The notes under the pieces were generated by a model that saw only the letters and a list, made by a program, of their open reading frames with translations, was not told the DNA's origin and did not search any database. From Hoplostethus atlanticus (Eukaryota; Chordata; Actinopteri; Trachichthyiformes; Trachichthyidae), in contig JAXDDX010000178.1 in the NCBI GenBank assembly GCA_034670405.1, forward strand, positions 434,001-498,000: DNA of 64,000 nucleotides. Direction: 5' to 3'. This document shows positions 27,351 to 41,650 of the stretch, piece by piece. The translations under genes and the position numbers were made by a program. Every line of letters begins with the position of its first letter. The stretch's first letter is position 1.

Positions 27351-29823
27351 GTTCCCTTTCCCTAGGACGTCTGCCTATCCTGCCTGTGTGGGCGTTAATG
27401 CGACAAAAGCTTCCCTAACAAAGTAATTTGTTCCCGTGGCTCTCCTTGCAGGAGCTGAGGGGCCGTATTCTGGTGAAAGGGAAGAAAGAGATTCCTCACC
27501 TGGGTCAGCTGGGGAAGACCAGCAGCTACGCCAGCTTCTCCTCTAGCTCTGAAGATGAGTTAGCAGGCAGCAATAAGACCACGTCCAAGAAGGACCCCGC
27601 AAAGGTCAGCTCAGGAAGATCTATCGCTACACCGGTGCAATCTGATTGAGAAGCTGTTAAAGAAGTCACTCTAATATATACAAAGAAATAAATAAATAAT
27701 GTTTCATTGACCTGTTTTTGATGTTAAGCGCTGCTTTGCCCTTCCAAGGTGGTCTGTTGTAAACTGAGTCCAGAGCTATCGGAGCTGGTGGTGTACTGCA
27801 GGAGCGTTTCCTTCCGTGGGTTTGAAAACACATCCGGAAAATCACCCACTGAGATGTCCTCCTTCTCTGAGAGCGACGCCCTCAGACACATCAAAGACTC
27901 AGGTACAGCGGCGGCAATAATTCTGCATTCTGACATTATAGAGAGGAAGTCGAAAGATTTTGTAACGTCGCTTTATTGTAACTGGTTCTACAGAAAATAT
28001 AATCATCCTCTGGCGTATTCTAGCATTTGTTTTTCTGTCTTTGCATTCTTGCAGGGAAGCTGTTCGTGAGACACAACAGCAGGCAGCTGAGCCGGATCTA
28101 TCCCTCCGGCCAGCGCCTCCAGTCTTCCAACTATGATCCCCAGGAAATGTGGAATGGTGGCTGCCAGATGGGTTAGTACTCCAGACCAGAAGGTTTCTGA
28201 GATGCTGTTACGATGGCAGCTAATTTGGTCAATACATCTGAAAAACACCATGTAGTCAGTAACTGCCAACAGAATAAGGCCGATAGTAGACAGAGTGAAA
28301 TATTGTACTGACTTTCCCGGAAACCTTGTGTTATGCCAACACACACTGATGTCATTGGCTTTTCCCCCGATTCACTCAATTCATCATTCACTGACGCCGA
28401 AATGTTTACTGTTAGCATGTGGTGCGATTATGTTTGTTGTTGTGTCGCTGCCTCCGCTCTCCAGTGGCCCTGAACTTCCAGACACCCGGGGAGCAGATGG
28501 ACCTGAACCAGGGTCGCTTCCTTCCCAACGGCCGCTGTGGATACGTCCTCAAACCCAGCTTCATGTGCAGCCCCACGTCCAACTTCAACCCAGAGAACAC
28601 GGGAGGAGGCCCCGGCCACATCCCCACCCAGCTCACGATACGAGTGAGTGGTAACTTACTGATGAATTCATGACAATTTTGAGCGATTGACGCACATCTT
28701 TCTTAGATGATACTCATGTTACTGTTGGATTTTGATTGGATATTTTAAGATAATGTCAGTAATTTTCATATGAGAAATTGATATGCAGCAAGACTGACTG
28801 CAGACATTTTGCTTTCAGATAATATCCGCACAGCAGCTGCCAAAAATCAACACAGACAAGGCCAGCTCCATTGTGGACCCGCAAGTGTGGGTGGAAATTC
28901 ATGGGGTGGCCATTGATAATTCCAGAGACAAAACCCACCGCATTGACAACAACGGTAACCATTTCATTACTCACACTGAACCATGAAGCATCAACCCTAA
29001 AGCTTGGATTAGCTGCATTGGATATATGGAAGCTTCCAGTAGGTAGCTAGTACTCCCTTTTTTCATACATGCCTGATTATGATTTACTAGAGAGGAGGAA
29101 CAGAGAGAGGAGAAACAGAGAGCAGATGCCACCCACACGTTTGGACCAAAAAACAACACCAACAATTTCAAAAGGTCCGCCTTACCTTGATCACAGAATT
29201 CATAGTTTACCCACCCCTTTTTTTTACCACTACACCCCTGGTTATGATGGGATGGCATAAGATGCAATGAGGCTTTATAGTCAGAAAATAACATGAATCA
29301 TTTGGATACCTGACTGCACGGTGGAGATCTCTGAGGTGTTTGTGTAAGAGCCGTTTCTGTCCAACGCCATTACTTGTTTGTTTGAATGATCCAGTAGTAG
29401 ATGAGGTGTTGGTTGTTTTTTTTCACAGCTCTCTTGCGCCCTCTACAGGTTTTAACCCACGTTGGGACTGCACTCTGAGCTTCCAGCTGCAGGTCCCCGA
29501 ACTGGCCCTGGTGCGTTTTGTAGTGGAGGACCACGACCACACTGTCAAGAATGACTTTGTGGGCCAGCTCACAATACCGTTCACAAGCCTGCGCATGGGT
29601 AGGCACACCCGCTCTCTAGCTAATAAGTGATAAGTCTTTGTATGTTGTTTGTAATGCCCTGTACTCCTCTTTCTCCCCAGGTTATCGTCACGTCCACTTA
29701 CTGAAGGCAGATGGTTCCAGTCTGTCCCCCGCCACACTCTTTATCCACGTGAAAGTGTCCCGCAAAGGAGTTCCCATCAAAACGGTTTCAGAGCGTGTGG
29801 GCTTGGCCAAGGGCAAGGCATGA
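14761..29823 (+). CDS. plcd3: Phosphoinositide phospholipase C delta-3 (15 coding exons)
   Basis: Exons: 14761-14851, 20985-21152, 23994-24223, 24934-25063, 25649-25874, 26334-26535, 26740-26884, 27160-27312, 27452-27604, 27749-27902, 28055-28171, 28465-28643, 28819-28954, 29449-29598, 29681-29823. About 791 residues, against 789 in human. The enzyme cleaves PIP2 to IP3 and diacylglycerol at membranes, Ca2+ dependently. Order: PH domain (exons 2-3), EF hands (exons 4-5, loop [12 protein letters not shown]), X domain with catalytic His about 329 in [13 protein letters not shown] and the second His in [10 protein letters not shown] about 374, an acidic/Ser linker (exon 9), Y domain ([13 protein letters not shown] to VALNFQTPG) and a C2 domain (exons 13-15). 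Exon 3 carries one extra base relative to the reading frame, so as written the product would be truncated. The exon 3/4 intron is AT-AC. The zebrafish a or b copy was not assigned. Confidence 0.93.
15173..15584 (-). mobile_element. 5'-truncated L1/Tx1-type LINE insertion in plcd3 intron 1
   Basis: A 412-bp insertion flanked by a perfect 21-bp direct repeat (15152-15172 and 15585-15605, beginning AGGCAAGTTTC), the target-site duplication. On the minus strand it ends in AATAAA followed by an A run, abutting the left repeat. Upstream, the minus strand encodes a LINE reverse-transcriptase tail with [27 protein letters not shown] and FVQLWEPYM. All of this fits one target-primed reverse-transcription event. 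The short length and intact duplication suggest a fairly recent insertion. Confidence 0.85.
15953..15993. repeat. GT dinucleotide microsatellite, plcd3 intron 1
   Basis: About 20 GT units. A TTA trinucleotide run lies nearby at about 15706-15736. Apart from the LINE and the repeats listed, the 6.1-kb intron 1 (14852-20984) holds nothing I can identify. Confidence 0.95.
19618..19737 (+). mobile_element. Retroelement 3' tail ending in CAATAAAGTATCTATCT
   Basis: The segment begins with TTGTATTTTG repeats, passes through GATACTGTTATGCTGC and ends CAATAAAGTATCTATCTATC, running into a tetranucleotide array (19735-19760). The same family occurs reversed at 57569-57671, so this is a dispersed repeat. 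Such ends are typical of fish non-LTR retroelements that terminate in short tandem units. The clade is not assigned. Confidence 0.6.
19790..19834 (+). repeat. SINE/LINE-type tail (GGATAAAAGCATCTGCTAAATG)
   Basis: GGATAAAAGCATCTGCTAAA followed by a TAATG array is a very common 3' tail of fish L2/CR1-type LINEs and the SINEs that use them. A second copy lies at 32470-32517. Only the tail is recognised here. Confidence 0.6.
21209..21255. repeat. GT dinucleotide microsatellite, plcd3 intron 2
   Basis: About 23 GT units, starting 57 bp downstream of the exon 2 donor. Other arrays in this intron are CA-rich (21890-21958), TC (22609-22652) and GT (23040-23065). Confidence 0.95.
22609..22652. repeat. 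TC dinucleotide microsatellite, plcd3 intron 2
   Basis: About 21 TC units inside the 2.8-kb intron 2. Confidence 0.95.
23066..23224 (-). mobile_element. LINE reverse-transcriptase fragment, plcd3 intron 2
   Basis: Read on the minus strand, this encodes [20 protein letters not shown], which matches the conserved C-terminal block (LQ-x-AAARL, then F/S-H-x-T-P-L) seen in RTE/L2/CR1-like fish LINEs. The frame decays afterwards. The fragment is bounded by GT and CA microsatellites on both sides. Confidence 0.6.
24224..24933 (+). other. plcd3: U12-type AT-AC intron of plcd3 (intron 3)
   Basis: Exon 3 ends ...CTG GAC CA and exon 4 begins T TGG ATC CGT, giving the family-conserved LDHWI. The intron between them starts ATATCCCT (U12 consensus ATATCCTT) and ends CAC. 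It carries TTCCTTAAC at 24916-24924, a perfect U12 branch-site consensus, about 10 bases before the 3' end, the usual U12 spacing. No GT-AG pair restores this join: there is no AG next to the TGG ATC codons and no GT at the end of exon 3. Confidence 0.85.
26275..26303. repeat. TCTTG pentanucleotide repeat
   Basis: Five to six copies of TCTTG, 30-60 bp upstream of plcd3 exon 6, within or close to the polypyrimidine and branch region. Confidence 0.85.
27319..27348. repeat. CA microsatellite just after plcd3 exon 8
   Basis: About 15 CA units, starting 7 bp after the exon 8 donor site. Confidence 0.9.
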
Positions 29824-31240
29824 CATGCATCTGAAGCCGTCTGGAAAAACTGTCTTTCTGACAACAAAGAGGTTTGACAACAAAAAGGAGCTCTGACTGT
29901 GTGGAGAGACATTGCTGCTGCCTGTCAGTCTCCCAGTCCCAAAACTTCAAGTGTCCAATTTACACCGAGCCCTGTCTGGACGAAGAAAGACGTTGTGTAT
30001 CAGTCAAAGAAGAAGAAGAAGAGCCTTGGCTGTTGGCAAATAAATTGCCTGGGGCTGGTAAAGAATTCCCTGGTAGAATGTGGGAGTTTTTAGTCATTTC
30101 TTGTCAGGGCTGTCTCACCCTCCATTTAAACGGGGGGGTTGGAGTTTAGCGGTTATGGATTGTGTAACACTAACATGGGACTGTCTCCAAAATTGTCGTT
30201 CATCCGTAGGAGGTTATCACAAATCTTTGGGGAGTGAGAATGAAGACGTGTTCTTTCATATATATTTTTTTTAGTTTCAGAAATATTTAACATTTTTATA
30301 CTTCAGTATTGGGTTTTAACTTATAGAATGGTATCAGTATTTCAAAAATAGTTCTTACCTGACTTAAGCTGTGTCAGAAGTGTTATGGCTGGGAGGCCAA
30401 TCGCGTCTATGGACTAGGATGTAAAGGATCTAAAGATGTAAAATGAACATTTACTGTTGCTACAAATGAGTATGTTTCAGTATGGTTGGAGTGTTTGACG
30501 CAGTTTCTATACATGAAGGCTGATCAAATGATTGAATTATCAAAGTGTTTCTGCAATCAATCTAATTTGATACTCTAGATACTTTTCATTTTGAGACAAT
30601 TGGCTTGAACATTTCCACAAAATATGAAAATACTTGAAATAGTTCAACTAACCAATCTTAAATATACATGTTATTAATAGAAACAATGTTTTATTATCCT
30701 CTTTCATTTAAGTATGAAAAAAGACTATGTTGGCGTGCTTTGCCTTGGCATCATTTCACATACGCTAATGTGAACTATTCAGTCAAAGGTTTGTTTGACT
30801 ATTTAATATATTTGCATGAGAGCTACGTGCCTCATTTCTATTGAAAATCCTGAATGTTTTCTGTTTAGTTGCCAATCTGCTACCACTGATATCTTACATT
30901 CACAACTATGAAATGCTGGTTGAACTGTAATAATCTAATCCAGTCAGTATTTTGGATACAATAAGAGTCATTTCAAAGCCTTAAGGAAATCCCTAGATGA
31001 TAAATGGGCGTATTTTTGCTGTAATATTTAATGAAAAGGTATCACATAGTGTTAGCTAGATTACTGTTATTATATTGGATCAGGATAGGTCTCCAGATTC
31101 AAGCACTTAAATCATGGAGTCCCAGTGGAGGAATCCAGTCCTTACCTACGCAGTGTTACTGTTTATGTTATTACTGATTCTTGAGACCTGGGACAAAACG
31201 TGTCCCACAAATAAAAGCTCTGCTTTTGTTGAAAATTGAT
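29824..31240 (+). other. plcd3: plcd3 3' untranslated region
   Basis: No coding potential after the TGA. Candidate polyadenylation signals are AATAAA at 30039-30044 and 31210-31215; the second would give a UTR of about 1.4 kb. From 31240 to the tRNA-like gene at 32197 the sequence is AT-rich with no feature recognised. Confidence 0.5.
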
Positions 31241-32196
31241 GCAATTTGAATGTTAAAACCAATCAGAGGTGGTCATCTGAAGGCCCTTTGCACATATCCA
31301 CTATTCATTTTATAATAGTTTGTATTTTTTGTAAATTATATACGCTTACTGGTTATGCGTTATACTGGTTAAATTATGTACGCTTACACCATGAAGTAAC
31401 CACTAAAAATACACAGTAAGTAAATGTAATTGGATTTAAACGAAAACTAAAAGTAGGTGTATATTATGACATGGAAAATTATCTAACAAGGTGAAAAAGT
31501 CATTTTCACTTTCAAAGTTCATTGTCACTTTAATTATATTGTAGGCCTCTAGATTTGTGTTTGCTTTGTAAATATGGACTTTATCCTCTCAGATATTACG
31601 TTTTAAATCAGACATGACTTTCATACTAATAGTATGCAATTACATAGTAAGGACTGTCATCAAAATCTCATTGGTGGTTAGAATAATTAAATTACCTGTT
31701 GTAACAGCCCTCTGTCAGACAGACTTTTGTTTGGATCTTCAAACTATGTAACTATGGGGCAGAAAGGAAGATTCTGAGGCTCTAAATCTGTTAGTCAAAG
31801 TAATCAAAATAACATGCTTTTTACTGTGTCTGACAGTGTTGACATGAAAAGCATTTTGTAATGATTTTGTGAAAAATGGTAAAATCATTAGGCTGCACCA
31901 AAATATTGCTAGATAGCTGAGAACTTGTTCTATAAACAGATCTGATTACATTTCTTAACATGTACATTTTTGCAGAATTGAGACCTGGTTTGTTCCCTGT
32001 TATGATAATAATAATAATAATCAGTGTTATGTCAATGGCAGTCGGTATTACGTATGTTGTAAAATGTAAGAGAAACTACTGTTTTCATAAAAGCACTAAT
32101 AAAAGCACTAATAACACATTGCTGTGCAAACTTTTCTTTTGCATGTACATATGAAATATAGGAAGACAGAGAGAGAGCAAACTTAAGCAAAGAGAA

Positions 32197-32268
32197 GGGG
32201 GTATAGCTCAGTGGTAGAGCATTTGACTGCAGATCAAGAGGTCCCCAGTTCAAATCTGGGTGCCCCCC
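32197..32268 (+). tRNA. tRNA-Cys (GCA)
   Basis: A 72-nt cloverleaf. The acceptor stem is GGGGGTA with TGCCCCC, the D-stem GCTC/GAGC, the anticodon loop CTGCAGA (GCA anticodon), and the T-arm CCCAG-TTCAAAT-CTGGG. Internal Pol III A and B boxes are intact (TAGCTCAGTGG and GTTCAAATC). It matches vertebrate tRNA-Cys closely. Two oddities: the discriminator base is C rather than the usual U, and no run of four T residues follows within about 50 bp. It could be an active gene or a recent tRNA pseudogene. No similar copy was noticed elsewhere in the window. Confidence 0.85.
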
Positions 32269-32429
32269 TGACTTGGTCCTTCTAAAAAATATTGTTTCTG
32301 ACCCTTTCTCATAGCACTTGTGTATTTATTTTATTCATTTACAATATATAGCTTATTAGACTTTAGCACTGGTTATGCTCTTAGATGCTTGTTTGGGGAG
32401 GAGATGCACTTAAGATTTTTGGTGACTGG

Positions 32430-32517
32430 CATTCAACAATCAGTTGAATGCACTTATTGTAAGTCACTTTGGATAAAAGTATCTGCTAAATGACTGTAAT
32501 GTAATATAAATGTAATG
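32430..32517 (+). repeat. SINE/LINE-type tail between tRNA-Cys and nmt1
   Basis: TGCACTTATTGTAAGTCACT then GGATAAAAGTATCTGCTAAA then TGTAATG-type units: the standard fish L2/CR1 or SINE tail, the same family as 19790-19834. It starts about 160 bp after the tRNA-like gene. Whether the two form one composite SINE cannot be told, because the sequence between is not recognised. Confidence 0.6.
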
Positions 32518-32535
32518 GTATATATGCAGATTTAG

Positions 32536-32642
32536 TTTCCTCTTTACCCTCCGAACAGTTAAACTCATTACAAGCTGATAAGCCGCAGGAGATCCAGAAA
32601 GCCAATGAACTGTTCTCTGTAGGCCAAGGCCCTGCCAAAACC
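32536..32642 (+). pseudogene. Decayed duplicate of nmt1 exon 3 with its splice acceptor
   Basis: Positions 32559-32642 (84 bp) match the first 84 bp of nmt1 exon 3 (35001-35084) at 78 positions. The preceding pyrimidine tract and AG (32536-32558) also resemble the real acceptor. The frame stays open but carries V to L, P to Q, L to P and I to N changes. Similarity stops abruptly at a CA/GA microsatellite, so the last 61 bp of exon 3 and its donor are absent. The copy lies upstream of the nmt1 start codon, so it cannot be a normal alternative exon 3. Confidence 0.88.
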
Positions 32643-32659
32643 CACACACACAAAAACAC

Positions 32660-32825
<166 letters not shown>

Positions 32826-33084
32826 TATATAAACTGTAACCCCAAACTTTAAACTAGTGGGTTGAGAATTTTAAGACTCAAAATTCAAAAATAAAAGATC
32901 ACAGCCAGATTATTTGCACGTATTTATTTTTAACTTTTCTGTTCTTGTAATAGCCTACTTATCTATTAAAAATCTACCATAACGAAAACAGTGAAGACGT
33001 TTCATCACAGCTCTAAGCCAATAGCATTCATGGATGTTTAAAGCTGTCGGGGGCACGCGGTGGCTTCTCACTTCCTGGTTGAAG

Positions 33085-38464
<5,380 letters not shown>

Positions 38465-40130
38465 CATCCCCTATTTGCCCCAAGAAGTGTCGCCAAGAGG
38501 CCAGGAGACAACACCAACGCACTGACCACCTGACTGATGGACTGATTGACTTCCTGCTTCAGGAACGGAAACCCACCGCCCATTTTTACTTTTTTGACCG
38601 TTTGAACATTGACCTGCACTACCGCTGCCAGGCAGGGAGCTGGGAGAGTTGGTTCTTCTTCCCGCTGTTCCTCCTCCCTCCACCACATGGACCTTAAGCC
38701 ATTGTAGTTACCATCCCAGACAGCTGTATTACATCTTCAGGCTGTGTTGATTGAAACCAAACACCCACACAAGAACAGTTTGCACAGATTACTGTATAAC
38801 AGACGCTCACTGTTGGCATAGCCTACAAAACGTACAATACATGTAAATAATATCAACAAACATAACAGCAAATTATGCCCTAACACATACACACTAGAAC
38901 CTAATGTGTTATTTTATTCCTAAATGTTGGAAGTGCTTTTTTGCAATGAAAAAAAAAAGAAATCTGTCATCCTTAAGTTTTAGATAAAAATCAAAATGGT
39001 CAGAAATATTTTAAAAAGATCAAAAAGATGAGGAAATAAATGCCAAACGTGGACACAAGACAAGGGCTTCTGTTAAGATTTTTCTTCTCACGCTTGAACC
39101 TGCAGATTTGCCATCAAACCCTCTTGTGTTAATAGGCATTTTGGAGTCGTTTCAACACCCTGCTGCTTGCTGAAGATGTATATGCCGGAATTGGTGTTCA
39201 TCTTTGGGAATACTACTTCCCATCTGTATTAACTTTCATGACCTACTCTCCAGCTTACTACACTAACAGAAGAAGCCCTGTTCAGAAGAAAATAAAACGC
39301 TGACTGCTAAATGGAGCAGCTCAGTCACAGGAAAAGAATCAGTATGGACTAGGTTGGACTGTTACGGGGAGGTAGAAGGGGTTCTGGTTGGGGTTTGATC
39401 ATGATCGTGAGGAGGGAGTGGATTTGTAATAATACCTCTTGAATATGAAAATAATCAGGGGTTCCAGGACTTTGTGCAGGGCGGGTGGGATTGGGGGAAT
39501 ACCCAATTTAAAAGTGTTTCTTATGTACAATTTTGGTGGGAGATGCAAACCGATGTGAAAACAAAAAAAAAAACATGGGTCTCATGGTGTTATGATGCAG
39601 GAAACGAATGTGAAGTTGCAGGTGAATTTTTTTGAGCAAAAATAAAATATTGAAGTTGCTGTGAGGTTTTTGCATGTTTTTTTTTTTTTTTGTCAAGGGG
39701 GATTCCATGTTCAAGTTGATCATGTTTACACTAAGGATATCCTGCTTGACTGGTCCTGAATCAAACTGAATTAACTTCAAAATCAATAAGTAACTCGCTA
39801 GACTGCAATAAAGCTGTTTTCTAATAGCATGTGAAGTGACACCGTTTTTGGCCATAGTTGGTTTGCTTTTATTTATTTTTATTATTGGTTTGCTATTTTA
39901 CTGTTCTCTCAGCATGGACTTGTTTCCACCAGATTTATTATGTGTTTAACCTTTACCCCACATGGTTTTTGCAGTGCAGTGAATGTGTAAACATGGTATA
40001 ATCTGCTCCATCTCCAGACAAAAATGTGACATGTAGACATTAACTGCAGAAAGGGCCAGCAAGACTGCAAACCTTTTGTCTTTCATTATGACACACAGCA
40101 GGGTCGTGTTTATTTTGTCTAGCGTCGTTT
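38465..40130 (+). other. nmt1 3'UTR and downstream spacer
   Basis: No coding exon is supported. Possible polyadenylation signals lie near 39035, 39290, 39640 and 39805 (AATAAA each), so the transcript end is ambiguous. T and A runs occur near 39560 and 39680. Beyond about 39.85 kb the sequence is unique and AT-rich, with nothing recognised up to the CpG-richer block at 40.13 kb. Confidence 0.5.
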
Positions 40131-40134
40131 TCCC

Positions 40135-40310
40135 AGTGAATTCGGCGTTGATTGGGTGAAACGGCCTGACGCGAGCGAAAGGACGACTGCAATTGGTCAG
40201 TATTCCTGTCTGTCAGGCATGGTGGGCGGCACTTCTACGCAGGCCTCGCTCAAACGCAGAAGTCTGGAAAGCTAGCGAATCGGAGCAGGAAGGACGAAAA
40301 TGGCGGAGAG
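40135..40310 (+). promoter_or_regulatory. retsat: Probable retsat promoter and start region
   Basis: A locally CpG-rich block with two inverted CCAAT boxes (ATTGG in GATTGGGTG and CAATTGGTC), a GGGCGG-type GC box, and AAAATGGCGG at 40297-40306, a YY1-like site typical of TATA-less transcription starts. A short upstream ORF of about 12 codons begins in that motif. It is 1.35 kb before the retsat ATG. A CAG acceptor at 41637-41639, just before the ATG, suggests a 5'UTR intron. Assignment to retsat is inferred from position. Confidence 0.45.
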
Positions 40311-40379
40311 AGGACGCAGTGATTCAATAAATAAATAAATGCGAGACTGATTGTGCTACTGCTGTGTGAATGAAGACAG

Positions 40380-41625
40380 TGACAGCATGGAGAGGAAAGT
40401 AAAGATGTGGGAGCAGTAAAAGTTATCTAGACTATGGAGATGGAAGTTAAAGGGAGCAAAGGAGTGATTAGGGGAGCACCACTCAGGGTAATCAATAAAG
40501 AGTTAAAGTACAGTTTAAAAGCAGGCAACTACTGGCCAGAGAATGAGTATGGGAAGTAATCGTGGAGGAGCACATGGCCTTGAATATGGATCATGTAAGA
40601 TAGCCTACAAAAAGTGAAAGCAGAAAAGGGGATTTCTCATTAGGGCTCAGTTAGGGTGGTCAGGACACAAAATAAATGAGAAGATGAATGTGGACAAGAG
40701 GAAGTTGGTTCCCTTTATTGCAGGGGTAATCAATAGTGCCACTGGTGTAGAGTCCAAAACGCACCAGATCCATTTCATAGTAAAATCAGCATCATCTTGG
40801 CTTAAGTGAATTGACATGGCAAGAAGTGAGGGATGACCTTGAGGTTCAGTCTAGCCAGGAACCATCATCTTTTTGATTTTGATCATGCTAGTACTTTTGC
40901 AATGAAATGCTCAAAATCTCTTAGCAAATGGGCAAGAATTCAAGCAATTAATTGATGGAATAGTGACTAAACCCAATATTTTGTGTCCTAGAGACATGGT
41001 TAAAGCCAGACTTTGTGGTCCAGGGATATATAGTGGTTCACTGAGATAGGAAGGAAGCAGGAGGAGCGGGATCTGCTACGTTTATTAGGGAAGACCCAGA
41101 AGGTTTGATATCGAGGAAGGCAATGGAAAAACAAAAAGCAGACATCTATACCAAATTCAGAAAACTGTTAATACAAGGAGATACATGTGCAAAATTAAGA
41201 GAGAGGAAATGGAAATTAATGTTACATGATTGAGGCTGGGATATTGTTTAATACTGTCAGGAGGAGGAGTCAGTTGAACATGCTGTTATGCACTGTAGGA
41301 GATATAAGAGAGAGAGGGAGGCAGTGCTAGCTGAGCTACAGGAAGCTGGAATTAAGGAGGTCACTTTGAAAAACATTTTGTAATCGACCTGGAATAGAAT
41401 TGCCGCTCAACTCGCTGTCTTTAATTATTTGAGAGGATTAATTGAGGCTCTATTGTATGTGCTTTGGTCCACACTCCGGAGCAATAGGTGGTGGTACTGC
41501 GCCTTAAAGTTGGATGCCAGCCGACTTTTAAAAGCGAAGAAGAAGGGAAAAGAAGGCGAAGAAGAACAAGTAGTCAAGGAGAAGAAGAAAAAGGAGAAGA
41601 AGAAACAGCAGAAGCGCTGAAGTGA
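40380..41625 (+). mobile_element. Degenerate I/Nimb-clade LINE with internal deletion
   Basis: Broken frames on the plus strand resemble fish I-clade LINEs. At about 40890-41010 the start of the ORF2 endonuclease is visible (NAQNLLANGQEFKQLIDG then KPNILC). At about 41255-41345 lies a C-terminal zinc-knuckle-like stretch (EEESVEHAVMHCRRYKRERE). Near 41460-41520 is the 3' end with ACTCCGGAGCAATAGGTGG, leading into an AAGAAG-rich tail. The endonuclease core and the reverse transcriptase are missing and stops interrupt the frame, so the copy is dead. The lysine-rich frame 41429-41620 is its tail, not a gene. Confidence 0.7.
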
Positions 41626-41650
41626 ACACCTGCCTGCAGACACTGTCACA

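Noticed and set aside
41429-41620. Lysine-rich 63-codon frame before retsat
   Set aside because: It coincides with the AAGAAG-rich 3' tail of the LINE.
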